DNA from: Chloroflexota bacterium
GTDB lineage: Bacteria > Chloroflexota > Limnocylindria > Limnocylindrales > CSP1-4
Direction of reading: 5' to 3'
Length of the DNA stretch: 11,685 nt
Assembly: GCA_013694835.1 (NCBI GenBank)
Contig: JACDBP010000010.1
Coordinates: forward strand, 1-11,685
The notes under the pieces were generated by a model that was not told where the DNA came from, searched no databases, and worked only from the letters and a program-made list of their open reading frames with translations. Below, piece after piece: positions 1 through 7,692 of the stretch. The stretch's first letter is position 1. Every line of letters begins with the position of its first letter. The position numbers and the translations under genes were made by a program.

Positions 1-1576
1 CGCCCAGGTCGACGTATGGCAGCAGCCCGTGCAGGCCGCCCTCGCGGCCGAAGCCCGACTCCTTGTAGCCACCGAACGGACTGGTGGGGTCGAAGCGGTT
101 GAAGGTGTTCGCCCAGACGACGCCGGCGCGAAGCCGCTTGACCATGTTCAGGATCCGACTGCCCTTCTCCGTCCAGACGCCGGCCGACAGCCCGTATGGG
201 GTGTTGTTCGCCTTCTCCACGGCCTCCTCCGGCGTGCGGAACGTGAGCACCGAGAGGACCGGCCCGAAGATCTCCTCCTGGGCGATGCGGTGGCTCTGGG
301 CGACGTTCGTGAAGACCGTCGGACGGACGAAGAACCCCCTGGCCGGGAGCTCGCACGCCGGCTGGTACATCTCGGCGCCCTCCGCTTGCCCAGCCTCCAG
401 CAGCTCCTCGATCTTGGCCAGCTGCGCCGCGTTGTTGATCGCCCCGACATCGGTGTTCTTGTCCAGCGGATCACCGACCCGCAGCGTGGCAAGGCGATCC
501 TTGAGCCGCTCCACGAACGGCTCGGCGATCGACTCCTGGACCAGCAGCCGGCTGCCGGCGCAGCAGACCTCCCCCTGGTTGAAGAAGATGCCGTTGACGA
601 TGCCCTCGATCGCCTGGTCGAGCGGTGCGTCGTCGAACACGATGTTCGCCGCCTTCCCGCCGAGCTCCAGGGTCAGCCCCTTGTTGGAGCCCGCGATCGC
701 CTTGCCGATGGTCTTGCCGACGCTCGTGGAGCCGGTGAAGGCGACCTTGTCCACGTCGGGGTGCTTGACGAGCGCCAGCCCGATCTCACCTGGCCCCGTG
801 ATGATGTTGACGACGCCCGCGGGCAGATCCGCCTGGCGGCAGACGTCGGCGAACAGCAGCGCGGTGAGCGGGGTGGAACTGGCGGGCTTGAGGACGACCG
901 TGTTGCCGGCCGCGAGGGCAGGCGCGATCTTCCAGGCGAGCATCAGCAGCGGGAAGTTCCAGGGGATGATCTGGGCGGCGACCCCGAGCGGGCTGGGCTG
1001 GCGGCCGGGGAACGCGTACTGAAGCTTGTCCGCCCAGCCCGCGTAGTACCAGAAGTGCGCCGCCACGAGCGGAACGTCGATGTCGCGCGACTCCCTGATG
1101 GGCTTGCCGCTGTCCATCGATTCGAGGACGGCGAACTCGCGGCTGCGCTCCTGGAGGATGCGCGCGATCCGGAACAGGTACTTGGCCCGTTCCGTGCCCG
1201 CCATCGAGCCCCATTCGCGCTTGAACGCCCTGCGCGCCGCGGCGACCGCGTGGTCGACGTCCTGCGTGTCCGCCCGCGCGACCTCGGCAAGCGGCTCCTC
1301 GGTCGAGGGGTCGATCGTCGTGAACCACTGGCCGCTCCGCGGCGCGACCTCCTTGCCACCGACGAACAGGCCGTATCGGCTCTGCAGTTGGACGATGTCT
1401 CGCGACTCCGGAGCCGGGGCGTACTCCCAGGGCACGGCCTGACCGTCACCTAGGCCCCAGCTCGAGGGGCTGTCCGTACCCCGCCCCACGGCATCCGACC
1501 GGGATCGGCGAGCTACGGCGCCGCCCGGCGTCGCCTGCTTGTCCGGCTTCTTCACCTCGAATGGCTCGTCCGTCAC
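1..1576 (-). CDS. NAD(P)+-dependent aldehyde dehydrogenase, C-terminus cut by window edge
   Basis: Reading the minus strand from GTG at 1576 gives 525 codons without a stop up to the left edge. The protein shows the full aldehyde dehydrogenase fold order: IPWNFP at about 204-209 and FTGSTSVGK at about 280-288 (cofactor binding), ELGGK at about 304-308 (general-base Glu), and NQGEVCCAG with catalytic Cys at about 338. EEIFGPV lies near 434-440 and FGGYKESGFGREGG near 501-514. Homologues that I recall end soon after this last motif, so only a few residues should be missing. It closely resembles the actinobacterial enzymes encoded beside deoC, which suggests it oxidises acetaldehyde or a related aldehyde from deoxyribose breakdown. 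It is cytosolic. The first ~47 residues are low in complexity, and the conserved part begins near VPWEYAPAPES. GTG 1576 is the first usual start after an in-frame stop; a TTG lies slightly upstream. A -10-like box seven bases upstream of the GTG suggests a leaderless message. Family call is secure; the exact substrate is not. Confidence 0.95.
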   Translation of the reverse strand, partial: MTDEPFEVKKPDKQATPGGAVARRSRSDAVGRGTDSPSSWGLGDGQAVPWEYAPAPESRDIVQLQSRYGLFVGGKEVAPRSGQWFTTIDPSTEEPLAEVARADTQDVDHAVAAARRAFKREWGSMAGTERAKYLFRIARILQERSREFAVLESMDSGKPIRESRDIDVPLVAAHFWYYAGWADKLQYAFPGRQPSPLGVAAQIIPWNFPLLMLAWKIAPALAAGNTVVLKPASSTPLTALLFADVCRQADLPAGVVNIITGPGEIGLALVKHPDVDKVAFTGSTSVGKTIGKAIAGSNKGLTLELGGKAANIVFDDAPLDQAIEGIVNGIFFNQGEVCCAGSRLLVQESIAEPFVERLKDRLATLRVGDPLDKNTDVGAINNAAQLAKIEELLEAGQAEGAEMYQPACELPARGFFVRPTVFTNVAQSHRIAQEEIFGPVLSVLTFRTPEEAVEKANNTPYGLSAGVWTEKGSRILNMVKRLRAGVVWANTFNRFDPTSPFGGYKESGFGREGGLHGLLPYVDLG

Positions 1577-1583
1577 GTCGCCA

Positions 1584-1610
1584 AGGGTACACCCAGCCAA
1601 CGCTGGTCAG
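1584..1610 (-). promoter_or_regulatory. Candidate promoter of the aldehyde dehydrogenase gene
   Basis: On the minus strand TACCCT (1589-1584) fits the TANNNT form of the -10 box and stands seven bases before the GTG start at 1576, as in leaderless transcripts. A weak -35-like CTGACC lies at 1610-1605 with a short 15-base spacer. The palindrome at 1628-1643 lies just upstream. The call is by eye only. Confidence 0.35.
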
Positions 1611-1627
1611 GCACACGAGAACGTCAT

Positions 1628-1643
1628 GTGACCCATCAGTCAC
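1628..1643. promoter_or_regulatory. Palindromic operator candidate GTGAC-N6-GTCAC (copy 1)
   Basis: The 16-base site GTGACCCATCAGTCAC has perfect 5-base inverted half-sites around six bases. It lies in the divergent region between the aldehyde dehydrogenase and the five-gene biosynthetic operon. A second site with the same half-sites and spacing is at 8962-8977, between deoC and the ArsR-like regulator. I found no third copy in the window. It overlaps a possible GTG start at 1628 in the methyltransferase frame, which is one reason to place that gene's start further downstream. The likely binder is the winged-helix protein at 8980-9279, by inference. Confidence 0.5.
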
Positions 1644-1753
1644 TCGTTGCTGCGCTGACTGGCGAGCCATTGCCAGCGGCTGCCTGCTGTACCCTCTGCA
1701 CGGGCGCAGACGGAACGCCCGTGCTCAGCCGTCCCGCCGAGGCCGCCACCCCG

Positions 1754-2533
1754 ATGCAGCGACTCGCCGACCGCCCGGAGCTCCTCGATGGCCCGCTGGA
1801 GGATGTCGTCGCGCTGCGCGGCAACCTCCGGGACCTCCGCAGGGTCAACCGCTGGCTCGGTGGGAGTGCCCTCTCGCGGTCGGCGCTCATCGCGCTGGCG
1901 ACGGGCTTCCACCGCGACCCACGCGTGGGACACCTGGACTGGCGCGAGCGGCCGATCACCATGCTAGACGTCGGCACCGGCAGCGCGGACATCCCCGTGG
2001 CCCTGGTGCGCTGGACCGACGCCCGCGGCATGCATCTCGAGGTCGAGGCGATCGACGTTCGGCACGAGATCGTGGACGTCGCGCGTGAGGTTACCGCTGG
2101 CGTCGGCGCGGTCAAGCTCGAGGTGGCCGATGGGCCGCCCCTGCCCTATCCCGACCACGCGTTCGATGTCGCCCACATGTCGCTGGTGGCGCACCATCTG
2201 GAACCGAACGAGCTGGAAGCGCTCCTCAGGGAGATGGGCCGGGTCAGCCGCGTCGGGGTGATCGTCAACGACCTGGAGCGCGGCAGGCTGGCGTGGCTCG
2301 GCGCATGGCTCCTTGCGCGGCTGCTCACGCGCAACCGGCTGACGCGCCATGACGCGCCGCTCTCCGTCCGGCGAGCGTACCGTGCGCCGGAACTGGCCCA
2401 GATCGCTGCCCGCGTCGGACTCCTGGAAGTGAGTCGGACGCGCGGCTTCCTCGGTCACCGGTACGCGATCGCATTCGTGCACGGTGTCCGGGGGCCGTCC
2501 GCCCGGGACTTCAGCCACGGATCCTCACCATGA
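1754..2533 (+). CDS. Class I SAM-dependent methyltransferase
   Basis: A 259-residue protein with the Rossmann-type methyltransferase core. Motif I is LDVGTGSADIP (about 71-81), an acidic residue follows in EAIDVRHE (about 98-105), and the motif IV region contains FDVAHMSLVAHHL (about 137-149). It would transfer a methyl group from S-adenosylmethionine to a small molecule, probably the product of this operon. The frame stays open up to GTG 1628, but that stretch has less biased codon third positions and contains the palindrome, so I prefer ATG 1754; GTG 1721 is another option. It is the first gene of a five-gene run, and its TGA overlaps the ATG of the next gene (ATGA at 2530). From memory, similar methyltransferase plus FAD-oxidoreductase pairs occur beside type III polyketide synthases in actinobacteria; none is present here. 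The methylated atom cannot be told from sequence. Confidence 0.85.
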   Translation: MQRLADRPELLDGPLEDVVALRGNLRDLRRVNRWLGGSALSRSALIALATGFHRDPRVGHLDWRERPITMLDVGTGSADIPVALVRWTDARGMHLEVEAIDVRHEIVDVAREVTAGVGAVKLEVADGPPLPYPDHAFDVAHMSLVAHHLEPNELEALLREMGRVSRVGVIVNDLERGRLAWLGAWLLARLLTRNRLTRHDAPLSVRRAYRAPELAQIAARVGLLEVSRTRGFLGHRYAIAFVHGVRGPSARDFSHGSSP

Positions 2534-3750
2534 GGACGTCACACTCGGTCGAGGTCGCGGTCGTCGGTGGTGGACCGGCAGGTGCCGCGGTGGCCGTCCG
2601 GCTGGCCGATGCGGGAGTCGAGACCGCGCTCTTCGAACGCTGGCCCGCCCCGCGCTGGCGCGCCTCGGGGGTGTACTCGTCCCCCGCCACGCGCGGGCGA
2701 CTCGCGGCGATCGGTCTCGGTCCGGACACCCTGGAAGCCCTCATCCGGCCGATCGAGGCGATGGAGGTCACAGGTCCCGGCGGGGCGGGCTGCCGGCTGG
2801 CGTACGGACCGCCTGACCATGCGTGTGGGCTCGATCGGGTCAGGCTCGAGCGAACGCTGCTCGACCGGGCCAGCGCCTGCGGTGCGCAGGTCATGGAGGG
2901 GACGGTCGTGAGGGGACTCGAACCGCGGCGTCGTGCCACCGGGGTTGCCCGGCTGGACATCTCGACCGGCGCCGGCCAGGAGCGCTGGGAGGCACGGCTG
3001 ATCGTGGGCGCCGACGGACCGACCTCGCTGGTCGCAAGGGCTCACGGTGTCGACCGACCGGTTCGGCGCTTCCGCCGGGCGGGACTGACCGTGCACCGCG
3101 CCGACCCCGCCGCCGCGCCTCCGGGCGTGCCGATGACCGCTCGGCTGGCGATCGGACGAGGCTGGTACTGCGGCGTCGCGCCGGTCCCGGATGGCCGGGT
3201 GAACGTCGGCGTCGTGATGAGCGACCGGGAGCTGGCAGAGCGCCTCAGCCGCACCTCCGGCCCGGCGAGTGTGATCCGCAGCGTCAGCGACAGTCTGCCG
3301 GGACCGGCTGCAGCGTGGCAGACAGCGATCGACACCGACGATGCCACCGTGGCACTGCCGCTCGCCCACCGCGTCGCGCGCCGAGCCGGCCCGGGATTCC
3401 TCCTCGTCGGCGACGCAGCCGGGTTCGTGGACCCACTGAGCGGTGAGGGCCTCCACCGGGCGCTCATCTCCTCGGAGCTCGCAGCGGACGCGGTCCAGGC
3501 CGACCGAGGAGGCGATGCGGGTGCCCTGGAGCGATATGACCGACGGATGCATGCCCGCTTCGCGCCGCGCGACCTCGTGTCGTGGATGCTGCAACTGTTC
3601 CTGGCACGTCCCGCGATGGTCGATTACGCCGTGGCACGACTGGCACAGCGTCATGGCTTGCGAAAGACCTTCGGCAACGCCCTCGCCGACCTCGAGCCGG
3701 CGGCGCGCATCCTCGCGCCGAGGTATCTGTTGAGCGTGCTTCGCCCATGA
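2530..3750 (+). CDS. FAD-dependent oxidoreductase, geranylgeranyl-reductase/aromatic hydroxylase-like
   Basis: The 406-residue protein begins with a dinucleotide-binding fold, VAVVGGGPAGAA (about 9-20), with an acidic ribose-binding Glu in ALFER near residue 36. The middle FAD motif is VGADGPTS (about 159-166). The C-terminal motif is LVGDAAGFVDPLSGEG (about 292-307), in which Asp 295 contacts the FAD ribose. This order is that of the group A flavoprotein monooxygenases and geranylgeranyl-reductase-like enzymes. It could hydroxylate an aromatic ring or reduce isoprenoid or polyketide double bonds, using NAD(P)H. There is no clear transmembrane segment. It overlaps the methyltransferase by four bases upstream and the Nudix gene by four bases downstream, so the three are probably translated together. 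Hydroxylase versus reductase is undecided. Confidence 0.88.
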   Translation: MRTSHSVEVAVVGGGPAGAAVAVRLADAGVETALFERWPAPRWRASGVYSSPATRGRLAAIGLGPDTLEALIRPIEAMEVTGPGGAGCRLAYGPPDHACGLDRVRLERTLLDRASACGAQVMEGTVVRGLEPRRRATGVARLDISTGAGQERWEARLIVGADGPTSLVARAHGVDRPVRRFRRAGLTVHRADPAAAPPGVPMTARLAIGRGWYCGVAPVPDGRVNVGVVMSDRELAERLSRTSGPASVIRSVSDSLPGPAAAWQTAIDTDDATVALPLAHRVARRAGPGFLLVGDAAGFVDPLSGEGLHRALISSELAADAVQADRGGDAGALERYDRRMHARFAPRDLVSWMLQLFLARPAMVDYAVARLAQRHGLRKTFGNALADLEPAARILAPRYLLSVLRP

Positions 3751-4199
3751 CGCGGCACGAGACGCGGGTCGGCGCCTACGCGGTCTGCCTGGACGGGGAC
3801 GCGCGGATGCTGCTGTGTCGGATCGGGCCCGGGAACCTCGCCTCGGGCGAATGGACGCTGCCCGGCGGTGGCCTCGAATTCGGAGAGGAGCCAGCCGTGG
3901 GTGCGATCCGCGAGCTGCGCGAGGAGACAGGCTACGAGGGTCGGATCACGGGCTTGCTCGACGTGGCCTCGGAGGCCATCCCGGCCGCCGACCGCATGCG
4001 GCGTCGGATCGACCTCCACGTGATCTTCGTCCTCTTTCGCGTGGAGATCACCGGAGGCGCCCTTCGCGACGAGATCGATGGCTCGACGGACACCGCGGCC
4101 TGGGTCTCCGAGGCCGAGATGGCCGGCCTGCGACTCGTGCCGATCGTGGAGCACGCCCGCCGCCTGCTGGGCGAAGATCGGCCGGAGAGCGCCGCATGA
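3747..4199 (+). CDS. Nudix hydrolase
   Basis: A 150-residue protein with a perfect Nudix box at about 41-63: GGLEFGEE, then RELREETGY, matching G-x5-E-x7-REUxEExGU. The glutamates of REXXEE would hold Mg2+ or Mn2+ for hydrolysis of a nucleoside diphosphate linked to another group. The start ATG 3747 shares ATGA with the stop of the flavoprotein, and its own stop shares ATGA with the next gene. The placement inside a biosynthetic operon suggests a substrate linked to the pathway, such as a pyrophosphate intermediate, CoA or oxidised flavin/nucleotide, but the box alone does not show which. The length is typical for a single-domain member. Confidence 0.9.
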   Translation: MTRHETRVGAYAVCLDGDARMLLCRIGPGNLASGEWTLPGGGLEFGEEPAVGAIRELREETGYEGRITGLLDVASEAIPAADRMRRRIDLHVIFVLFRVEITGGALRDEIDGSTDTAAWVSEAEMAGLRLVPIVEHARRLLGEDRPESAA

Positions 4200-4666
4200 T
4201 CTCTTCGATCGGGATCCGCGTGGCGGCCGAACCGCGGCGTGTGTTCGAGTTGGCGCGCGACATCACACGCTGGGCCGAGCTGCTGCCGCACTATCGACGG
4301 GTGACCGTGCACGGCAGGCGCGACGATCGCACCACCGCGCAGATGGTCGCCGTCCGGCCGTTCCGGGGCGAAAGCGGGCCTGGCATCCCGGTGACCTGGC
4401 GGGCCGAGACGTGGGCCGAGGGCGGCGACCCGCTGGACCTGAGGCTTCGCTTCCTGCACATCCGCGGCGCGACCCGTGGCATGGACGTGACATGGCACAT
4501 CCGGCCCCTCGGGGACGGCGCCGAAGTCGTCATCGAACATCGCTTCCGTCGCGACCTGCCGCTCCTCGGCGAGCGGCTGCTGCCGTGGTTCGTGGACCGG
4601 TTCTTCACGCGGCCCATCGCTGGCCGGACACTGCGCCGATTCAAGGCCCTGGCAGAGGCCCGCTGA
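4196..4666 (+). CDS. SRPBCC/START-fold protein, polyketide cyclase-like
   Basis: A 156-residue protein that opens with an IGIRVAAEPRRVFELARDIT strand-helix, typical of the START/Bet v1 (SRPBCC) family, followed by RWAELLPHYRRV. It has a central WHIRPLGDGAEVVIEH strand pair and a long C-terminal helix from about residue 125 (WFVDRFFTRPIAGRTLRRFK). Small single-domain members in polyketide clusters act as aromatases/cyclases or bind the hydrophobic chain; others work in ubiquinone or lipid metabolism. It is joined to the Nudix gene by an ATGA overlap and to the ketosynthase by TGATG, the tightest coupling in the operon. The neighbouring ketosynthase is the main reason to favour a cyclase role. 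The fold call is good; the catalytic role is an inference. Confidence 0.8.
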   Translation: MISSIGIRVAAEPRRVFELARDITRWAELLPHYRRVTVHGRRDDRTTAQMVAVRPFRGESGPGIPVTWRAETWAEGGDPLDLRLRFLHIRGATRGMDVTWHIRPLGDGAEVVIEHRFRRDLPLLGERLLPWFVDRFFTRPIAGRTLRRFKALAEAR

Positions 4667-5937
4667 TGGCAGCGCGAGCCGGGCGACGGGTCTGGATCAC
4701 GGGACTGGGCCTGGTCACGCCGATCGGGCACGGCCGCGATGCCTTCTGGGCCGGGCTGCAGGCGGGTCGCTCACCGGTCAGGCGGATCGACCGATTCGAC
4801 CCCTCGGCGTTCCGCTCGCAGGTCGCCGCCCAGATCGACGACTTCGAGCCGACCGATCACATGAGCCCCAAGGCGGCCCGCCAGACCGACCGGTTCAGCC
4901 ACTTCGCGCTCGCAGCCGGACAGCTGGCGATGGCGGACGCGGACCTGGAGGCAGGCAACGAGCGCGGCGCTCGAGCGGACCGGTTCGCGGTCTACATCGG
5001 ATCGGCGCTCGGCGGCATCGCCTACGCCGAGGAGCAGCACGAGCGTTACCTGGAGCGCGGCATCCGGCAGGTCGCCCCGAACCTGGCCCTCGCTGTGTTC
5101 GGCGGGGCCGCTCCCGCGAACCTTGGCATCGCACTCGGTCTCTTCGGGCCGATCCTCTCGACGGCGAACTCGTGCGCTGCGGGCGCCGTGGCCCTCGGCG
5201 AGGCGTTCCACCTGATCCGCAGCGGTCGCGCGGACGCGGCGCTGGCAGGTGGCGTGGAAGTGCCGCTCAGTCCCCTCGCCTTCGGCGCTTTCGACATCAT
5301 CCGGGCACTCGGCCAGGGCCACAACGATGACCCGGCTGAGGCCGCACGCCCGTTCGACGCGGCACGTGACGGCTTCGTGATGGGCGAGGGCGCCGCGATG
5401 CTGGTCCTGGAGGAGGCGTCGGTCGCCGAGCGGCGTGGCGCGACGCCGTATGCAGAGCTGCGGGGGTTCGCCGCCACCAGCGACGCCCACCACATGGTCC
5501 AGCCGCGCCCCGACGGGCTGCAGGCGGCCCGCGCCGCGCGCCTGGCGCTGGCCGACGGTCGGATGAAGGCCGCCCAGATCGACTACGTCAACGCCCACGC
5601 GTCATCGACGCCGCTTGGCGACATCGCAGAAGCCCGGGCACTGCGGCTGGCGCTCGGGTCGCACGCGGACGCCGTCCCGGTCAGCGGGACCAAGGCGTAC
5701 TACGGCCACCCACTCGGCGCATCGGGCGCGATCGAGGCGGCGATCTGCGCGCTGGCCATCGCCCGAAGCTGGGCGCCCGGCACGGTCAACCTGCATGAGC
5801 TGGACCCGCAGGTCGCCGAGGTGCTGCCCGGCGTCCGCGCCCAGCCCCTGGAGGGCCCCATCCGCGGCGCGCTCTCGACCTCGTTCGGGTTCGGCGGGCT
5901 CAACGCCGCGCTGGCATTCGCCGAGCTTCGCGACTGA
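4666..5937 (+). CDS. Beta-ketoacyl-ACP synthase (FabF/KAS II-type ketosynthase)
   Basis: A 423-residue condensing enzyme of the length usual for FabF and type II ketosynthase alpha subunits. The start WITGLGLVTPIG is typical. The catalytic set is complete: Cys170 in STANSCAAGA, His311 in NAHASSTPLGD, Lys343 and His348 in SGTKAYYGHPLGASG, with the closing STSFGFGGLNAAL near 404-415. It should therefore condense an acyl thioester with a malonyl-type extender. ATG 4666 overlaps the TGA of the cyclase-like gene by one base. FabF usually has Gly where this one has Ala in NAHA, and the nucleophile context NSCAAG also differs from the common TACASG or TACATG. No acyl carrier protein, chain-length factor, ketoreductase or acyltransferase is next to it. 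It is more likely a specialised pathway enzyme than the housekeeping FabF, judging by context. Confidence 0.92.
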   Translation: MAARAGRRVWITGLGLVTPIGHGRDAFWAGLQAGRSPVRRIDRFDPSAFRSQVAAQIDDFEPTDHMSPKAARQTDRFSHFALAAGQLAMADADLEAGNERGARADRFAVYIGSALGGIAYAEEQHERYLERGIRQVAPNLALAVFGGAAPANLGIALGLFGPILSTANSCAAGAVALGEAFHLIRSGRADAALAGGVEVPLSPLAFGAFDIIRALGQGHNDDPAEAARPFDAARDGFVMGEGAAMLVLEEASVAERRGATPYAELRGFAATSDAHHMVQPRPDGLQAARAARLALADGRMKAAQIDYVNAHASSTPLGDIAEARALRLALGSHADAVPVSGTKAYYGHPLGASGAIEAAICALAIARSWAPGTVNLHELDPQVAEVLPGVRAQPLEGPIRGALSTSFGFGGLNAALAFAELRD

Positions 5938-5939
5938 CC

Positions 5940-5959
5940 GGGGACCCGGACGGGCCCCC
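5940..5959 (+). terminator. GC-rich hairpin just after the ketosynthase stop
   Basis: Three bases after the stop codon, GGGGACCC (5940-5947) can pair with GGGCCCCC (5952-5959) around a GGAC loop, with one A/C mismatch. There is no T tract, so it would be an atypical terminator or an end-protecting stem. The rest of the 254-base gap to the convergent chrA gene (5938-6191) holds only a weaker GTCAG/CTGAC stem at 5984-6001 and no gene I can support. Confidence 0.4.
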
Positions 5960-6191
5960 ACCCCCGGAGGCTGCCTGGGATCGGTCAGACACCAGCCTGA
6001 CGAATACACGTCCCGTGCCTCCCCCGACCAGGCGCCGATCGGCGGCCCAAGATGGGCTACGCACGCTCGACGACCGCGGGAGCCGATCGCGCCGCTGTGC
6101 CCGACCGTCTCCGAAACGCGACGTGCACCCACCTGGGAAGTGTCCGTCACTCTCCTGACGTGACGCCCGGCCGACGACCGGACCACGCTTG

Positions 6192-7403
6192 CTATGGTCG
6201 ACCCGTCACTCCCACGACGATCCCGACCGTGCCGCCCACGACGAGCAGCCAGACAGGATTCACGCGCCACCGCACCAGTACCAGCAGCGACACGATCGCC
6301 ACCACTGCAGTGACCGCATCGACGACCGCCGTCCGGGCGAGCTCGAACGACACCGCCGCCATCAGCCCCAGCGCGGCGGCATTGACGCCGTCGAGCAACG
6401 CGCTCATGACCGGCGACGCGCGCAGTCGAGGCACGATCGGATGGACGAGCCCCACAAGCACGAACGACGGCAGGAAGACCGCGATCGTCGCCACGATCGC
6501 CCCCGGGACGCCCGCCAGCAGGTAGCCGATGAAGGTCGCGGTCGTGAACACCGGGCCTGGCGTCACCTGACCGATGGCCACGCCGTCGAGCAGCTGCCGG
6601 TCGGTGAGCAGGCCCGGCGCGACGAAGTCGGCGCGCAGGAACGCGATCAGGACGTAGCCGCTGCCGAAGACGAGCAGGCCCATCTTGAGGAACGTCAGGA
6701 AGATCGCGCCCAGCCCTACCGCATGGGCTGTCACCACCGCAGCCGGTCCCGCCATCCCGTTTCCGTCGAGCCCGCCCGGTCCCCCGAGCCCGCCGAGTCC
6801 ACCGGCGACCGCGCCCAGCTGGCGGCCCGCGACCAGCGCCAGGCCGCGGAGGGCCAGCAACATCACAGCTCCCACTCCGAGGACCAGCAACGGGTCGTAG
6901 CCCAGCAGCGTCAGCGCGATCGCGCCGCTGCCGATCAACGCGGTCGGCGCGTCCCGGATGGCCGATGGCGCGAGGCCGATCAGGGCGTGGGCCACGACCG
7001 CGATGACCACGGGCTGGATGCCGTAGAGGATCCAGTCGACCTGCGGGAGGGAGCCGAAGCGCTCATAAGCCATCGCCAACAGCAGCACGATGAGGGCCGC
7101 GGGAAGGACGAACAACGTGCCGGAGACGAGCATCCCTCGCCAGCCGGCGCGCTCCTGGCCGATGGCGATGGCCACCTCCGTCGAGGTCGGACCTGGCAGC
7201 ACGCTCGCCGCCCCCAGCAGGTCGAGGAAGCGCTGCTCGCTGAGCCAGCGCCGCCGGACGACAACCTCGTGGCGGAACATGGCGAGGTGTGCGGCGGGTC
7301 CGCCGAACGCCGTCAGTCCGAGCCGGAGAAAGAGCCGCGCCAGCTCACCGAGCCTTGGGCCTCTGGCAGGCGTCGGGGCAGGCCGCAACGAGGGGTCGCT
7401 CAC
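6192..7403 (-). CDS. chrA: Chromate transporter ChrA, two-domain (long-chain) CHR family
   Basis: A 403-residue integral membrane protein built of two homologous halves, as in long-chain CHR transporters. The first half has FGGPAAHLAMF (about 33-43), RRRWLSEQRF and VLPGPTSTEVAIAIG (about 68-82). The second has FGSGYVLIAFL (about 246-256) and VTPGPVFTTATFIGYLLAG (about 280-298), the repeated PGP signature. A flexible glycine-rich linker at about 200-214 (GGLGGLGGPGGLDG) joins them. Many hydrophobic segments fill both halves. Members export chromate in exchange for or together with other ions; some paralogues carry other anions. It is a single gene, convergent with the biosynthetic operon. Start GTG 7403 has no clear Shine-Dalgarno site, and a promoter lies about 60 bases upstream. 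No chrB-type regulator is adjacent. Confidence 0.92.
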   Translation of the reverse strand: MSDPSLRPAPTPARGPRLGELARLFLRLGLTAFGGPAAHLAMFRHEVVVRRRWLSEQRFLDLLGAASVLPGPTSTEVAIAIGQERAGWRGMLVSGTLFVLPAALIVLLLAMAYERFGSLPQVDWILYGIQPVVIAVVAHALIGLAPSAIRDAPTALIGSGAIALTLLGYDPLLVLGVGAVMLLALRGLALVAGRQLGAVAGGLGGLGGPGGLDGNGMAGPAAVVTAHAVGLGAIFLTFLKMGLLVFGSGYVLIAFLRADFVAPGLLTDRQLLDGVAIGQVTPGPVFTTATFIGYLLAGVPGAIVATIAVFLPSFVLVGLVHPIVPRLRASPVMSALLDGVNAAALGLMAAVSFELARTAVVDAVTAVVAIVSLLVLVRWRVNPVWLLVVGGTVGIVVGVTGRP

Positions 7404-7466
7404 CGTTGCATGTTGTCGTGCCGCCGGCAGAGCGACTGAAGACGGCGGAGTGGCTGCACACCCGGG

Positions 7467-7494
7467 AGTATCATGCGGGGCAGAGAGGTGTCGA
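7467..7494 (-). promoter_or_regulatory. Candidate promoter of chrA
   Basis: On the minus strand TCGACA (7494-7489; TTGACA with one change) is followed after 16 bases by GATACT (7472-7467), close to TATACT. Transcription would start near 7460 and give a leader of about 57 bases before GTG 7403. On the plus strand the same bases contain TATCAT (7469-7474), a possible -10 box for a transcript running toward the terminator at 7699, but I see no matching -35. Confidence 0.4.
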
Positions 7495-7692
7495 GTGTTC
7501 GATGACCGCCGCCCACGGGTGAACCGTCTCGATCGGAGCTACCAGCTGCCGATGACCGCGGACGCGTCGCGTGGCTCGAGCAACCTCGCATCCGTGCCCC
7601 GATCGGGCAACATCAGCTCCGACACTCGCGCGGGCATACCCTCGTGGGCCGGGGCAAGTGATGGGCTCCCGCCCCGCCCCGACACTGGGCCA

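Noticed and set aside
29..1453. 474-residue open frame on the plus strand opposite the aldehyde dehydrogenase
   Set aside because: The minus strand here encodes a full set of aldehyde dehydrogenase motifs. The plus frame is rich in Arg, Asp, Leu and Val in the way typical of antisense frames in GC-rich genes and shows no domain.
1627..1643. CRP/FNR-type site TGTGA...TCAC
   Set aside because: The spacing between TGTGA and TCAC is eight bases, not the six of CRP sites. The symmetric GTGAC-N6-GTCAC reading fits both copies better, and no CRP-like gene is seen.
4078..4665. N-terminal extension of the ketosynthase frame back to 4078
   Set aside because: It overlaps the whole cyclase-like gene and reads as Arg/Pro-rich shadow sequence. 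The ketosynthase fold begins right after ATG 4666, which overlaps the preceding stop.
6189..7439. 416-residue plus-strand frame across chrA, rich in Gln, Arg, His and Asp
   Set aside because: It is the shadow of the ChrA gene on the minus strand: strings of charged residues arise from reverse-complemented hydrophobic codons.
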